Assembly: GCF_000224085.1 (NCBI RefSeq)
Contig: NC_015945.1
Location: 1,871,501-1,935,500, forward strand
Source of the DNA: Allomuricauda ruestringensis DSM 13258
Lineage (GTDB): Bacteria; Bacteroidota; Bacteroidia; Flavobacteriales; Flavobacteriaceae
Direction of reading: 5' to 3'
Length of the DNA stretch: 64,000 bases
Shown: positions 27,575-36,819 of the stretch, one piece after another
Layout of the letters: each line of letters starts with the position of its first letter
Position numbering within the stretch: the stretch's first letter is position 1
Made by a program: the position numbers and the translations under genes
The notes under the pieces: generated by a model
The model's database searches: none
What the model was told of the DNA's origin: nothing
The model's input: only the letters and a program-made list of their open reading frames with translations

Positions 27575-28723
27575 ATGAGCGGAATTTACATTCACATTCC
27601 ATTTTGCAAGCAAGCTTGCCATTATTGCGATTTCCATTTTTCCACACAATTGGGAAAAAAGGAGGTCATGGTCAATGCCATTGCCAAAGAGCTTGTTTTA
27701 CGAAAATCGGAGGTGGATGATGCCGTCGAGACCATCTATTTTGGAGGAGGAACACCATCGGTTCTTACTGCCGAGGAAATCGAGCAACTTATTAAAGCCG
27801 TTTACGACAATTACAAAGTAATTGACCATCCAGAAATCACCTTGGAAGCTAATCCAGATGACTTGGTGTCATCTCGGGTAGAGTCGAGTGACCTCTTTTC
27901 AGAATACAAAAATGCAGGAATCAACCGCCTCAGCATCGGCATTCAATCTTTTTTTGATGAAGATTTAAAGCTGATGAACCGTGCCCATGATGCTGGAGAA
28001 GCTGAACAATGTATCAAAGAAGCAACGGAGCATTTCGACAACATCACCATTGATTTGATTTACGGAATCCCAGGGATGGACAACGAGCGCTGGAAAGCCA
28101 ACATCCAAAAAGCATTGGATTTTGGCCTGCCCCATATCTCCAGCTATGCGTTGACCGTGGAGCCCCGAACGGCTCTTAAAAAATTCATTGAAAAAGGAGT
28201 TGTGCCCGATGTGGATGATGAGCAGGCACAAGAGCAGTTCCATATTTTGATGGATATGTTGGAAGCTCATGGTTTTGTGAATTATGAGATTTCCAATTTT
28301 GGGAAACCTGGTTTTTTCTCCAAGAACAATACAGCGTACTGGTTGGGGAAGAAATATCTGGGGGTAGGTCCATCGGCCCATTCGTTTGATGGACAACACA
28401 GAAGCTGGAACATTAGGAACAACACGACCTACATAAAAAAAATAAACCAAGGTGAATTGCCCTCGGAAATTGAAACACTTTCCACAACGGACAGGTATAA
28501 CGAATTTGTAATGACAGGCCTGCGCACCATTTGGGGCGTGGATTTGGATAGGATTGCATCGGAATTTGGGTCAAACTATTTAAAATATCTCAATCAACAG
28601 GCAGCTAAATTTTTGGAGCAGGGTTTACTTGTTTTGGAAGATGGGAAATTGCTCACGACCAAAAAAGGCAAGTTTTTGGCCGATGGAATTGCCGCAGACC
28701 TTTTTATGCTTAACTTAAAATAG
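27575..28723 (+). CDS. hemW: Radical SAM family heme chaperone HemW
   Basis: A 382-residue protein of the HemN/HemW group. The radical-SAM cluster CxxxCxxC is Cys11-Cys15-Cys18 in YIHIPFCKQACHYCDF. ETIYFGGGTPSVL, RLSIGIQSFFDEDL and YEISNFGKPGFFSKNN are family stretches. The short form and the Cys motif without a fourth nearby Cys favour the heme chaperone HemW over coproporphyrinogen oxidase HemN. Confidence 0.92.
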   Translation: MSGIYIHIPFCKQACHYCDFHFSTQLGKKEVMVNAIAKELVLRKSEVDDAVETIYFGGGTPSVLTAEEIEQLIKAVYDNYKVIDHPEITLEANPDDLVSSRVESSDLFSEYKNAGINRLSIGIQSFFDEDLKLMNRAHDAGEAEQCIKEATEHFDNITIDLIYGIPGMDNERWKANIQKALDFGLPHISSYALTVEPRTALKKFIEKGVVPDVDDEQAQEQFHILMDMLEAHGFVNYEISNFGKPGFFSKNNTAYWLGKKYLGVGPSAHSFDGQHRSWNIRNNTTYIKKINQGELPSEIETLSTTDRYNEFVMTGLRTIWGVDLDRIASEFGSNYLKYLNQQAAKFLEQGLLVLEDGKLLTTKKGKFLADGIAADLFMLNLK

Positions 28724-28729
28724 TAAATT

Positions 28730-28793
28730 GTCATTCCTGCGAAAGCAGGAATCCATGAAGTAGAATTGATTCCCAATCAAGTTGGGAATGACA
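28730..28793. repeat. Dispersed repeat with two hairpins
   Basis: A GTCATTCC...GGAATGAC frame holds hairpins ATTCCTGC-gaaa-GCAGGAAT and ATTCCCAA-tcaag-TTGGGAAT. It fills the gap between hemW and the cyclase gene and belongs to the same intergenic repeat class as at 22.9 kb. Confidence 0.65.
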
Positions 28794-28806
28794 AAACGAT
28801 TACAAT

Positions 28807-29559
28807 TTGATTGCAACCATAAAACACAACTCCCGAAACTACAAAATAGACCTGACCAAACCGCTTGATATTTCCATACCGCTCAAAGGTGGCGACAACA
28901 ATGTGAATGCGTGGTATTTGGACCCACCAAAAATTACCCCCCACGAACAAGATGGCTTTGTGGGCAAGGTGAGCGAGGGAGCTTCCACCAATTTCAACGA
29001 TATTTGGTTCAATCCACATTCGCATGTAACCCATACCGAATGTTTGGGGCATATTTCCGAGGAGTTCAACTCCATCAACAAAAAGCTGAAGAAGTTTTTC
29101 TTTTTGGCCGAGTTGATCACCGTGGCACCCGAACAAATGGGCGATGATTTTGTTATCTCCGAAAAGCAAATAAAATATGCTTTGGGCAACAAAAAAAGAC
29201 AGGCCGTGGTCATCAGGACCATACCTAATTTGGGGTACAAACGATCTAAAAAGTACTCCGATACCAATCCCACCTATTTAACCGAGGAAGCCGCCAAGTG
29301 TTTGGTGAAAAAAGGAGTGGAACATTTGTTAATTGACCTGCCTTCGGTGGACAAGGAAAGGGACGGCGGAGACCTTTTGGCACACAAGGCCTTTTGGAAC
29401 ATGAACGGTAAGCCCCGCACAAAAGCGACGATTACTGAGTTTGTTTATGTGCCCAACCCCGTGGAGGACGGCACCTATTTTTTAAACCTTCAAGTGGCAC
29501 CTTTTGAGAACGATGCCAGCCCTAGCAGGCCCGTACTTTATAAAATTGAAAACAAATAG
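28807..29559 (+). CDS. Cyclase family (kynurenine formamidase-like) metal hydrolase
   Basis: A 250-residue protein. FNPHSHVTHTECLGHI is the metal-binding HxHxTHxD-type motif, with Glu in the last place. PSVDKERDGGDLLAHKAFW matches the second conserved region. The fold is shared by kynurenine formamidase, isatin hydrolase and others, so the substrate is open. It starts with TTG; no ATG gives the N-terminal strand. It is contiguous with the DUF4260 gene. Confidence 0.78.
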   Translation: MIATIKHNSRNYKIDLTKPLDISIPLKGGDNNVNAWYLDPPKITPHEQDGFVGKVSEGASTNFNDIWFNPHSHVTHTECLGHISEEFNSINKKLKKFFFLAELITVAPEQMGDDFVISEKQIKYALGNKKRQAVVIRTIPNLGYKRSKKYSDTNPTYLTEEAAKCLVKKGVEHLLIDLPSVDKERDGGDLLAHKAFWNMNGKPRTKATITEFVYVPNPVEDGTYFLNLQVAPFENDASPSRPVLYKIENK

Positions 29560-29919
29560 ATGAAAACAATGCTTAAATTGGAAGAGTTGATGATGTTCGT
29601 GCTGGGCATCTATCTTTTCGGTTTATTGGATTATGCCTGGTGGTGGTTTTTGGCACTTATTTTAACGCCAGATATTGGAATGATCGGGTATCTTTTCGGA
29701 AACAAAGCAGGAGCCTTTTCCTATAATTTGTTTCATCATAAAGGAGTGGCCATACTAATTTATCTTGCTGGTGTCTACTTTTCAATACCTTTATGCCAGC
29801 TGATTGGTGTAATTTTGTTCGCGCATTCTGCTTTGGACAGAATGTTGGGTTACGGATTAAAATATAACAAAGGGTTCAAGTTTACCCATTTGGGTGAAAT
29901 AGGTAATAATAATGGGTGA
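29560..29919 (+). CDS. DUF4260 membrane protein
   Basis: A 119-residue protein with three or four hydrophobic segments. LTPDIGMIGYLFGNKAGAFSYNLFHHKG and the C-terminal FAHSALDRMLGYGLKYNKGFKFTHLG are typical DUF4260. The ATG follows the previous stop with no gap, and its end overlaps the DUF4230 gene by 8 bases, so the three are one operon. Function unknown. Confidence 0.85.
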   Translation: MKTMLKLEELMMFVLGIYLFGLLDYAWWWFLALILTPDIGMIGYLFGNKAGAFSYNLFHHKGVAILIYLAGVYFSIPLCQLIGVILFAHSALDRMLGYGLKYNKGFKFTHLGEIGNNNG

Positions 29920-30535
29920 AGCAATAGACATAATTCTGGGGTTGATTTTAGGCGCAATATTGATGTATTGGGTCTTTTCCCTGTTCCGAAAAAAGAAGAA
30001 CAAGGAGATTACGGAGCATCAATCCACGGTAATCTTGAACAAGATACGCAGCGTGTGCAAACTGGTTTCCGTTGAAGGTGATTTTGCCGAAATCTATCAC
30101 TATGAGAATACCAAGGACAGTTTTATGAGCTTGTTCCGAAGCAAGAAAAAGGCACTGATCATTATCAAGGCCAAGGCCCACATCGGATATGACCTGAACA
30201 AACTTGATATGCGGGCAGATAATGATAAGAAGAAAATCATATTGAGTCACTTTCCAGAACCAGAAGTGCTGTCCATAGAGCCCGACTTGCAGTTTTACGA
30301 TATTAAAAATGGTATTTTTAACAGCTTTTCGCCCACGGATCTAACGAATTTAAACCAAGAGGCCAAGGAGCACATCAAACAGAAAATTCCAGAAAGTGGA
30401 CTCATGGAAACCGCAAAAAATGAAGCCTTACAGGCCGTTTTGGTCGTAGAGAAAATAGTAGAGACCATCGGGTGGACATTGGACTATTCCGCCTTGGAAA
30501 TATCAAACCAAGAAAAACAATTTATAAAAGAGTGA
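29912..30535 (+). CDS. DUF4230 protein with N-terminal membrane anchor
   Basis: A 207-residue protein. One membrane helix (IILGLILGAILMYWVFSLF) is followed by the DUF4230 body (STVILNKIRSVCKLVSVEGDFAEIYHYEN, ALIIIKAKAHIGYDLNKLDM). Such proteins face the periplasm; function unknown. Confidence 0.82.
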   Translation: MGEAIDIILGLILGAILMYWVFSLFRKKKNKEITEHQSTVILNKIRSVCKLVSVEGDFAEIYHYENTKDSFMSLFRSKKKALIIIKAKAHIGYDLNKLDMRADNDKKKIILSHFPEPEVLSIEPDLQFYDIKNGIFNSFSPTDLTNLNQEAKEHIKQKIPESGLMETAKNEALQAVLVVEKIVETIGWTLDYSALEISNQEKQFIKE

Positions 30536-30537
30536 AT

Positions 30538-30939
30538 ATGAAAACCAAAATTTTGACCCTACTTCTTGTAGGAACAATATCAGTTATGAGCAACGCACAA
30601 GAATCCGACAAAACTACTTTTGACCACACGTTTGCACATGTGGTTTATTTCTGGTTTAAAAACCCAGATAACCAAGCCGACAGAGCCACTTTTGAAGCAT
30701 CCTTGACCAAGTTTTTGAACAAATCCAAGTATGCCAAAACCAAATTTATAGGTAAACCACCAAAGGCGATTCGCGATGTGGTAGATGATTCTTTCACCTA
30801 TTCTTTGATTCTATCCTTTGAATCGGCAGAAGATCAGGCTGCTTACCAGGAAGAGCCACCACATATGGTGTTTATTGAAGAGTGCGAGGACCTCTGGGAA
30901 AAGGTAATTGTTTACGACTCGCAGGGAATCGAGCAATGA
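30538..30939 (+). CDS. Dabb family (stress-responsive A/B barrel) secreted protein
   Basis: A 133-residue protein from MKTKILTLLLVGTISVMSNAQ, a signal peptide. The dimeric alpha/beta-barrel (FAHVVYFWFKNPDNQADRATFEASLTKFL, FTYSLILSFESAEDQAAYQEEPPHMVFIEEC) follows. A longer frame from 30472 would put the signal peptide in the middle, so the start is at 30538. It overlaps the next gene by four bases. Confidence 0.85.
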   Translation: MKTKILTLLLVGTISVMSNAQESDKTTFDHTFAHVVYFWFKNPDNQADRATFEASLTKFLNKSKYAKTKFIGKPPKAIRDVVDDSFTYSLILSFESAEDQAAYQEEPPHMVFIEECEDLWEKVIVYDSQGIEQ

Positions 30940-31295
30940 ATGTAGAGGAACTTAGGGAGCTTTGCGTATCCAAGAAAGGGGTAACTGAAGAATTTCCGTT
31001 TGATGAAAGCACTTTGGTGTTCAAGGTAATGGGCAAAATGTTTGCCTTGGTTCCCTTGGAACGTCTTCCTGCGCAGTGCAACCTAAAGTGCGACCCGGAA
31101 AGAGCAGAGGAACTCCGTGAAGAATATGACGGAAACATTACACCGGGCTATCACATGAGCAAAACCCATTGGAACACCTTGTTTTTGGAACAACTCCCTC
31201 CCCAATTGATCAAAGACCTTATAGATCATTCGTATAATTTGGTTGTGGAAAGTCTTACAAAGAAACTACGGCAGGAGCTTAAATCGTTGGATTGA
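30936..31295 (+). CDS. MmcQ/YjbR family protein
   Basis: A 119-residue protein of the CyaY-like MmcQ/YjbR fold: ELCVSKKGVTEEFPFDESTLVFKVMGKMFALV, then CNLKCDPERAEELREEYDGNITPGYHMSKTHWNTL. A DNA-binding role has been proposed for the family. The ATGA overlap with the preceding gene fixes the start; the upstream in-frame extension lies inside that gene. Confidence 0.88.
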   Translation: MNVEELRELCVSKKGVTEEFPFDESTLVFKVMGKMFALVPLERLPAQCNLKCDPERAEELREEYDGNITPGYHMSKTHWNTLFLEQLPPQLIKDLIDHSYNLVVESLTKKLRQELKSLD

Positions 31296-31302
31296 TTTTT
31301 AG

Positions 31303-33072
31303 ATGACGAAATTAAAGGAGTTTTATACCAATCAAAAGAGTGCCTATCAAACTGAGCAACAGCGTGAGAAGAAAAAACTATCTCTTTTAGCAACGCTTCG
31401 ACTCACGATTTTTGTGACGATTTGGTTTACGATCTACTTATTTTGGGACACTACCGTATTAGTTGTGGTATTGCCCCTTTTGATTGTATCATTCCTTTAT
31501 TTGGTAGTGAGATTCAGTAATGTAAAACGTCATAAAAAGTATTTGGAAAGACTTATTGATATCAACAATAAGGAATTGCAAATTTTGAATCGTCGTTTCC
31601 ACGATTTTCCCGATGGGAGCGAGTTTTTGGAACTTGGCCATCCATACGCACAGGATCTTGATCTTTTTGGAAGAGGTTCGTTCTATCAGTATGCAAACCG
31701 AACCACATTACAGCAGGGGCGAGAAGTGTTTTCGAATCTTTTGTTGGATGGATATCCAAAGGATATAGCTAAAAAACAAGAGGCCATTCAAGAGTTGGTC
31801 AAGTTGCCCGAGTGGCGACAACATTTTTCGGCACTGGCCGGGGAAACCCAACCCAAAATATCGCCTGAGGTAGTATCCGATTGGATGAAAAACCACAAAT
31901 CCTTTATGCCCAAATGGGCGGGAGTTGTCCCTCCGATTTTTGCTTTGTTGTCCATTTTGGCAATCACTTTGGCTGCTATGGGCATAGTGCCAGAAAGTTT
32001 GGTCTTGTTTTGGTACTTTTTGGGTGTGGGTGTCGTTGGTCGATATGCCAAGAATATTGTTGGATTTACCACCAAGGTATCAGAGGCACAGGAAACTATT
32101 CAGCAGCACCAACGATTGATTTCCGAACTGGAGGAACACACTTTAAACTCGGAATTGCTACAGGAACTTCAAAAAAAATTAGTGGTCAAGGGCGAGAAGA
32201 CATCAAAAATATTGAAACGCTTCTCCCAAAGTATGACCATGTTGGAACAACAATTCAACTTGATCGTGTCATTTTTTGGTCAAGGTCTGGGGTTGTACAG
32301 TCTATTTTATGCCTATCAAGTTGAATCTTGGATAGCAAAATACGGTACGGAGGTGGAAAGTTGGTTTTCCGCCATTGCTCAATTTGATGCGTACATCACA
32401 TTGGGAACTTATGCTTTTAACCATCCTGATCATACCTATCCAAATTTAGTGCAAGGTGAAACGGTGTTGAAAGCAAAAGAAGTGGGGCACCCCTTGGTAG
32501 ACCCCGAAAAGAACGTTTTGAACGATTTTGAAATCGGAAAAGGGCGTTTTTGTATCGTCACAGGGGCCAATATGGCGGGGAAAAGTACTTTTTTGCGAGC
32601 CATTGCTTTGCAAATAGTGATGGCTAACATGGGTTTGCCGGTTTTAGGAAAAGATGTAAAATATGCTCCAGTTCGTTTATTGACCAGTATGCGTTCTTCG
32701 GATTCTTTGGCGGATGAGACCTCCTATTTTTATGCAGAGCTCAAACGTCTAAAATATATTGTTGAAGAATTGGAAAAAGATGATTGTTTTGTGGTCTTGG
32801 ATGAGATTTTGAAGGGTACCAACAGCGTGGACAAAGCCGAAGGCTCCAAAAAATTTGTGGAGCGTTTAGTACGGAATGGGTCCACGGGAATGGTGGCCAC
32901 GCACGATTTAAGCTTGTGTACCCTCGCAGACCAACTTCCAGAGGTGGAAAACCGCTATTTTGACGCCCAAATTGTAAACGGAGAACTGTTCTTCGATTAC
33001 AGGTTCAAAGAAGGCGTTTGCCAAAACATGAATGCATCTTTCCTATTAAAAAATATGGGTATTGTAGATTAA
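31303..33072 (+). CDS. Membrane-anchored MutS-family ATPase
   Basis: A 589-residue protein. Two N-terminal membrane helices (LRLTIFVTIWFTIYLFW, VLVVVLPLLIVSFLYLVV) and a middle pair (~205-250) flank a MutS core-like helical domain. The C-terminal third is the MutS ATPase: Walker A TGANMAGKSTFLRA, Walker B FVVLDEILKGTNS, and the ATHDLSL switch. Mismatch-binding domains I and II are missing, so it is not the repair MutS. A membrane role is likely; substrate unknown. Confidence 0.85.
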   Translation: MTKLKEFYTNQKSAYQTEQQREKKKLSLLATLRLTIFVTIWFTIYLFWDTTVLVVVLPLLIVSFLYLVVRFSNVKRHKKYLERLIDINNKELQILNRRFHDFPDGSEFLELGHPYAQDLDLFGRGSFYQYANRTTLQQGREVFSNLLLDGYPKDIAKKQEAIQELVKLPEWRQHFSALAGETQPKISPEVVSDWMKNHKSFMPKWAGVVPPIFALLSILAITLAAMGIVPESLVLFWYFLGVGVVGRYAKNIVGFTTKVSEAQETIQQHQRLISELEEHTLNSELLQELQKKLVVKGEKTSKILKRFSQSMTMLEQQFNLIVSFFGQGLGLYSLFYAYQVESWIAKYGTEVESWFSAIAQFDAYITLGTYAFNHPDHTYPNLVQGETVLKAKEVGHPLVDPEKNVLNDFEIGKGRFCIVTGANMAGKSTFLRAIALQIVMANMGLPVLGKDVKYAPVRLLTSMRSSDSLADETSYFYAELKRLKYIVEELEKDDCFVVLDEILKGTNSVDKAEGSKKFVERLVRNGSTGMVATHDLSLCTLADQLPEVENRYFDAQIVNGELFFDYRFKEGVCQNMNASFLLKNMGIVD

Positions 33073-34169
33073 AGTCCTTTTACCTGTACATTATGAAAAC
33101 TATCGGCTTGCAAGCGAAGCAATTCCTCTGCTTTTTGCTTTTTGTAGCGGTATAGCTCTTCCTCGTTTTTGATATCGGTATAGATTTGCTGGTTGATTTC
33201 CCCATCGGTGGACAACAATAATTTACGCTGTTCCACTTTTTGGGTCACCCAGGTAGCGACGACACTTTCCTGTTCTTCAAACTTGTAATCGTACTCACCT
33301 TTAGGAGCCAATAACTTGGCAATAATAGGAGCCGTTTCAATGGCCAAAAACAACAAAAAGATAAAAAAGGATGGAAACCAGGGTAATTTACCCAATGCAT
33401 TGATGCGGGCCATCAATCCATCAAACCCATCAATAATGGGTTGGGAATCGGCAACGGCAATGTTGTAATCGGATTGCAAAGCTGCTATTTGTGCTTCGAT
33501 GTTTTCAATTTTGTCTCCATTCGTTTCTTTTAAGGCATTGAGCTCAGCGAGTGCTGCGTCGTGCTTTTCACGTTTTTCCTCATAAACTGGGCCTTTTCCC
33601 AACAAACCTGTACCAGCGGTGCCTTCAGCCTCGGAGATGTAAGTGTCGTAAAGGGCGTTGGTTTCTGTCTCTTTGGTCGCTACTTCACCTTTCAGGTTGG
33701 CAATGTCTTGATTAAGGCTTTCAATCTTTGGGGTGTATTGGAGCGCCAATTGTTCCTTGTTGTCCAAGGTCATGGCATTTTTCTCTTCCAAGAGCACTTG
33801 GTTGATTTCCTTTTCAAAAATCTTCATCTCCAAAGGTTTGGAAATCACTACGGCAATGATCAATGCCAAAACAATCCGTGGTGCGGCTTGGAGCAATTCG
33901 CCTTTAAAATTGTCCCTCTTTTTAATGGTGGAAACGATGTATCTGTCCAAATTGAATATGAGCAAGCCCCAAATCAAACCAAAGAAAATGGCGGTGTAGA
34001 TATTGTCGAAAACGGTGTAAAGGGCATATCCGGAAGCGATAAAAGCCATTACAGCGGTAAAGAATACGGTGGCACCAATGCCTGCATATTTGTTGCGTTC
34101 CCCATTGGAACAAGTGTCTAAAATTTCGGTATCCGCTCCTGAGCAGAAGATAAAAAAGCGTTGTAACAT
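33069..34169 (-). CDS. DUF4407 membrane protein
   Basis: A 366-residue protein. Three N-terminal membrane helices (TVFFTAVMAFIASGYALYTVF, AIFFGLIWGLLIFNLD, APRIVLALIIAVVISKPLEM) are followed by a long coiled coil (~110-240) and a further membrane helix (FPSFFIFLLFLAIETAPIIAKLL). This layout is that of DUF4407. Function unknown. Its stop overlaps the stop of the MutS-like gene. Confidence 0.87.
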   Translation of the reverse strand: MLQRFFIFCSGADTEILDTCSNGERNKYAGIGATVFFTAVMAFIASGYALYTVFDNIYTAIFFGLIWGLLIFNLDRYIVSTIKKRDNFKGELLQAAPRIVLALIIAVVISKPLEMKIFEKEINQVLLEEKNAMTLDNKEQLALQYTPKIESLNQDIANLKGEVATKETETNALYDTYISEAEGTAGTGLLGKGPVYEEKREKHDAALAELNALKETNGDKIENIEAQIAALQSDYNIAVADSQPIIDGFDGLMARINALGKLPWFPSFFIFLLFLAIETAPIIAKLLAPKGEYDYKFEEQESVVATWVTQKVEQRKLLLSTDGEINQQIYTDIKNEEELYRYKKQKAEELLRLQADSFHNVQVKGL

Positions 34170-34228
34170 AGTGTGTTCTCTTTGATTGATAGATTATTAG
34201 AACGCAGTTTAGGTGGATTTGTTACATA

Positions 34229-34252
34229 AAAAGCCCCAATTAAGGGGCTTTT
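34229..34252 (-). terminator. Terminator after the second M56 gene
   Basis: A perfect 9-bp stem AAAAGCCCC/GGGGCTTTT with a 6-base loop; on the minus strand TTTT follows. It separates the blaI-M56 unit from the DUF4407 gene. Confidence 0.8.
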
Positions 34253-34272
34253 AACATTGTATGGAGTAGGGG

Positions 34273-36315
34273 CTAGTTTTCTATTTCAATTGGATTTACC
34301 GATAGTTTTACTATTGGCTTTTTATCCTTGGAACCCCTGGTGTCTATGTTTATTTTGTCATTGTTTCTAATGACTTGGATTGCTTTTTTAGCGGTTATTT
34401 CCTTGCCGTTGAACATAAAAGTAGCTCCCTTGTCCGCCATTTCCTTGATGTGCTCCAAAGGTGATTTTGGTGCAGGGGGCATAGGGGGCGCCAAAGGTTT
34501 TGTTTCTTTTATGTTTGTAATGGCTGAAGGAGGCATTGGAGGTTTTGCAGTTCCCGGAGCCGGTGGGGCTGGAGGTGGCTTTGGAAAATCAGGAAAGGGT
34601 TCTGCATCTGCCCGTTGCTTTTTGGACATTTTGCCATAAATGTTTTTTAATCGCATAACCTCTTTCTTTTTGATCACCATATGGTTTCGGTCCATATCAT
34701 TGTACTTTTTGGCCAGGGTATTGTACTCTTTCATTTCTTCTCGGGTAGCACTACTCTGATAAATCATTTTTGGACCAACAATATTAATGGTGGCAGAGCC
34801 ATACTCGGCGAGAATTTGATCTACCCGATCAATAATGTTTTTTGGTGTGTTTTTGTCAACCTCTATTACCGAGCGCAGTGTTTTTTTACGCTCATCAAAA
34901 GAGAGATGGTCGTTTGTTTTTAAAAGGGTTTCTTTTAAATCATTTAAGGGCACCAAATCTTTCTGAAACAATATCTGACCATTCTTATTGATTTTTATAT
35001 TGATTGGGTTGATGGTTTTTTGGGCAGCATTTTGAGGCAAGGACGTTGGAGAAGACGCAGCAAATTCTTCTTGACCCTTGTCCGTTCCAACCACTGTCAT
35101 TTGCTTTGCATTCAAAAGTGTTGTGCTTGGTGTGATCGGAACATTTTCTTTGAACTGGCTCTCTTCCATAATAACCTCATGGGCAAACACTTCAACTAAA
35201 TTAATGCCTGTCGTTCTTATTTCCTTGGATAAATTGGTTATGGTGTTGTAATGTACTGGTTGAATAGCGTTGATTGCAACCTTGATTTTTTTGGCATCAT
35301 GTATTTTCAGGTAGTCTTGCTTTAGAATTTTCGGGATTTCATTAAAATGAAAACTCTCATTTTCCAATCGTACATTGCCGTTATCAAGAAGGTTCATTCT
35401 AATGATTTGATCAAAAGAACTTTCCCTTTCAATTTGACGCGTTTCTGTAAATCCAAATAGCAATAGGGCCGTTAGGGGTAGAAGCAATAGGCTTCTCAAT
35501 ACAAATGATTTTTTTGATGTGTTTGTTTTCATGACTGTAAAACGTTTTTTGATTGATGAATAATTAATGGCATTTGCAATGCCGGTCGACTGATGTGTAT
35601 TAAAACTATTGTGTGATAAGTATAATAGAATAGTGTTTTGATAATGCGAACGATCGTTGTTCTTGTCGATAACGGCCCTATCCGCCAAAAATTCATGGTT
35701 CAGCTTAATGGATGATTTAAATAGGTAGATAATGGGGTTGAACCAAAATAACACTTGGGCCAGTTCAACAATTAGAATATCCAGACTATGCCGTTGCTTG
35801 GCATGGGTTTCCTCATGTAAAAGTACTTCCTGTGGAATGTTTTTTTTCTCAAATTGTTGTTGGTTCAAAAAAATATAGTTGAAAAAAGTATGGGGTGGAA
35901 GTGATTGTCGTAAAAGGACCTTAGTGACGAAATTCTCCTTGAACTTGGGGTGTTTTTTGATGCGTAAACCTATTCGCAAAAGATTAGCAATAAAGCGGAG
36001 TCCGAACCCAACAACACCCAATACATAGATAACCCACAACAAAAGTTGCCAATCAAAAATTGATGCTTGCGGAATAGGTTCCACGATAACGTAATCGGAA
36101 ATATGATCTGTGATCGGAGAAATTGAGTTGGTGGTTGGCTCAATCGCATCAACATAATCCGTGAAGACCATATTTGGAATTATAAAAGAGGTGATAAGGG
36201 TCCCCAAAAGAAAAAACCGTTTAAAATGGTGAATGCTTTCCCTTTCCAGCAAAAGTTTGTAGAATACCAGAAAAATGGCGAGGCATGCAGTGGATTTTAA
36301 TAGAAAGACCAACAT
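34273..36315 (-). CDS. M56 (BlaR1-type) membrane protease (second pair)
   Basis: A 680-residue protein. N-terminal membrane helices, zinc motif HEETH in LLHEETHAKQRHSLDILIVELAQVLFWFNP, and a membrane helix near SFVLRSLLLLPLTALLLFG close the protease. The ~380-residue periplasmic part is unlike that of the first pair: it has no TonB_C domains, a Pro-rich stretch (FPDFPKPPPAPPAPG) and a short C-terminal domain. It starts 2 bases after the blaI-2 stop. Confidence 0.87.
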   Translation of the reverse strand: MLVFLLKSTACLAIFLVFYKLLLERESIHHFKRFFLLGTLITSFIIPNMVFTDYVDAIEPTTNSISPITDHISDYVIVEPIPQASIFDWQLLLWVIYVLGVVGFGLRFIANLLRIGLRIKKHPKFKENFVTKVLLRQSLPPHTFFNYIFLNQQQFEKKNIPQEVLLHEETHAKQRHSLDILIVELAQVLFWFNPIIYLFKSSIKLNHEFLADRAVIDKNNDRSHYQNTILLYLSHNSFNTHQSTGIANAINYSSIKKRFTVMKTNTSKKSFVLRSLLLLPLTALLLFGFTETRQIERESSFDQIIRMNLLDNGNVRLENESFHFNEIPKILKQDYLKIHDAKKIKVAINAIQPVHYNTITNLSKEIRTTGINLVEVFAHEVIMEESQFKENVPITPSTTLLNAKQMTVVGTDKGQEEFAASSPTSLPQNAAQKTINPINIKINKNGQILFQKDLVPLNDLKETLLKTNDHLSFDERKKTLRSVIEVDKNTPKNIIDRVDQILAEYGSATINIVGPKMIYQSSATREEMKEYNTLAKKYNDMDRNHMVIKKKEVMRLKNIYGKMSKKQRADAEPFPDFPKPPPAPPAPGTAKPPMPPSAITNIKETKPLAPPMPPAPKSPLEHIKEMADKGATFMFNGKEITAKKAIQVIRNNDKINIDTRGSKDKKPIVKLSVNPIEIEN

Positions 36316-36317
36316 AA

Positions 36318-36689
36318 TTACTTCTTTTTTATTTCGTTGTCTATCAATTTTTTCAATTCTTCCAACTCGGTTTTGCTCAAGTTGGTCTCTTTGGCAAAGA
36401 AGGAAGCAAACTGACTTGCACTGTCGTTAAAGAAGTTTTTTATGAGCCCGTTCACATGCTTGGAAAAATAATCCTTCTTCTTTACCAAAGGATAGTACTC
36501 CCTGCTTCTTCCAATACTGTTGTATGCCAGAAAACCTTTGTCCGTCATACGTTTTAAAAGCGTTGCTACGGTGGTAGTGGCGGGTTTGGGTTCTGGGTAG
36601 GCACCCAATAGGTCTTTCATAAAGGCCTTTTTCAATTTCCAAACAATGTTCATTAACTCCTCTTCGGATTTTGACAACTGCATTTTCAA
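36318..36689 (-). CDS. BlaI/MecI family repressor (second pair)
   Basis: A 123-residue winged-helix repressor: MKMQLSKSEEELMNIVWKLKKAFMKDLLGA, then TTTVATLLKRMTDKGFLAYNSIGRSREYYPLV. It forms an operon with the following M56 gene. Its upstream palindromes carry the TACA/TGTA half-sites typical of BlaI operators. Confidence 0.9.
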   Translation of the reverse strand: MKMQLSKSEEELMNIVWKLKKAFMKDLLGAYPEPKPATTTVATLLKRMTDKGFLAYNSIGRSREYYPLVKKKDYFSKHVNGLIKNFFNDSASQFASFFAKETNLSKTELEELKKLIDNEIKKK

Positions 36690-36705
36690 TATTTTACAAT
36701 TATTG

Positions 36706-36749
36706 CTCTACAAACATAGAACAAAAAATGTAATTCTACAAGTGTAGAA
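36706..36749 (-). promoter_or_regulatory. Two BlaI-type operators before blaI-2
   Basis: TTCTACA-AG-TGTAGAA (36734-36749) is a perfect palindrome, and CTCTACA-AA-CATAGAA (36706-36721) a weaker copy. The TACA-nn-TGTA core is the known recognition core of BlaI/MecI operators. The sequence differs from the operators before blaI-1. Confidence 0.7.
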
Positions 36750-36793
36750 CATTTTTTGTGCTGATAAGAAGTTAATATGATATCCTAAAATGT

Positions 36794-36801
36794 TAAGTTT
36801 G
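36794..36801 (+). promoter_or_regulatory. -7 element before the PhnA-like gene
   Basis: TAAGTTTG fits TAnnTTTG. Transcription would begin near 36807, downstream of the ATG at 36790, which supports the later start at 36820. Confidence 0.55.
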
Positions 36802-36819
36802 CCGTCAAATTTGAATATC

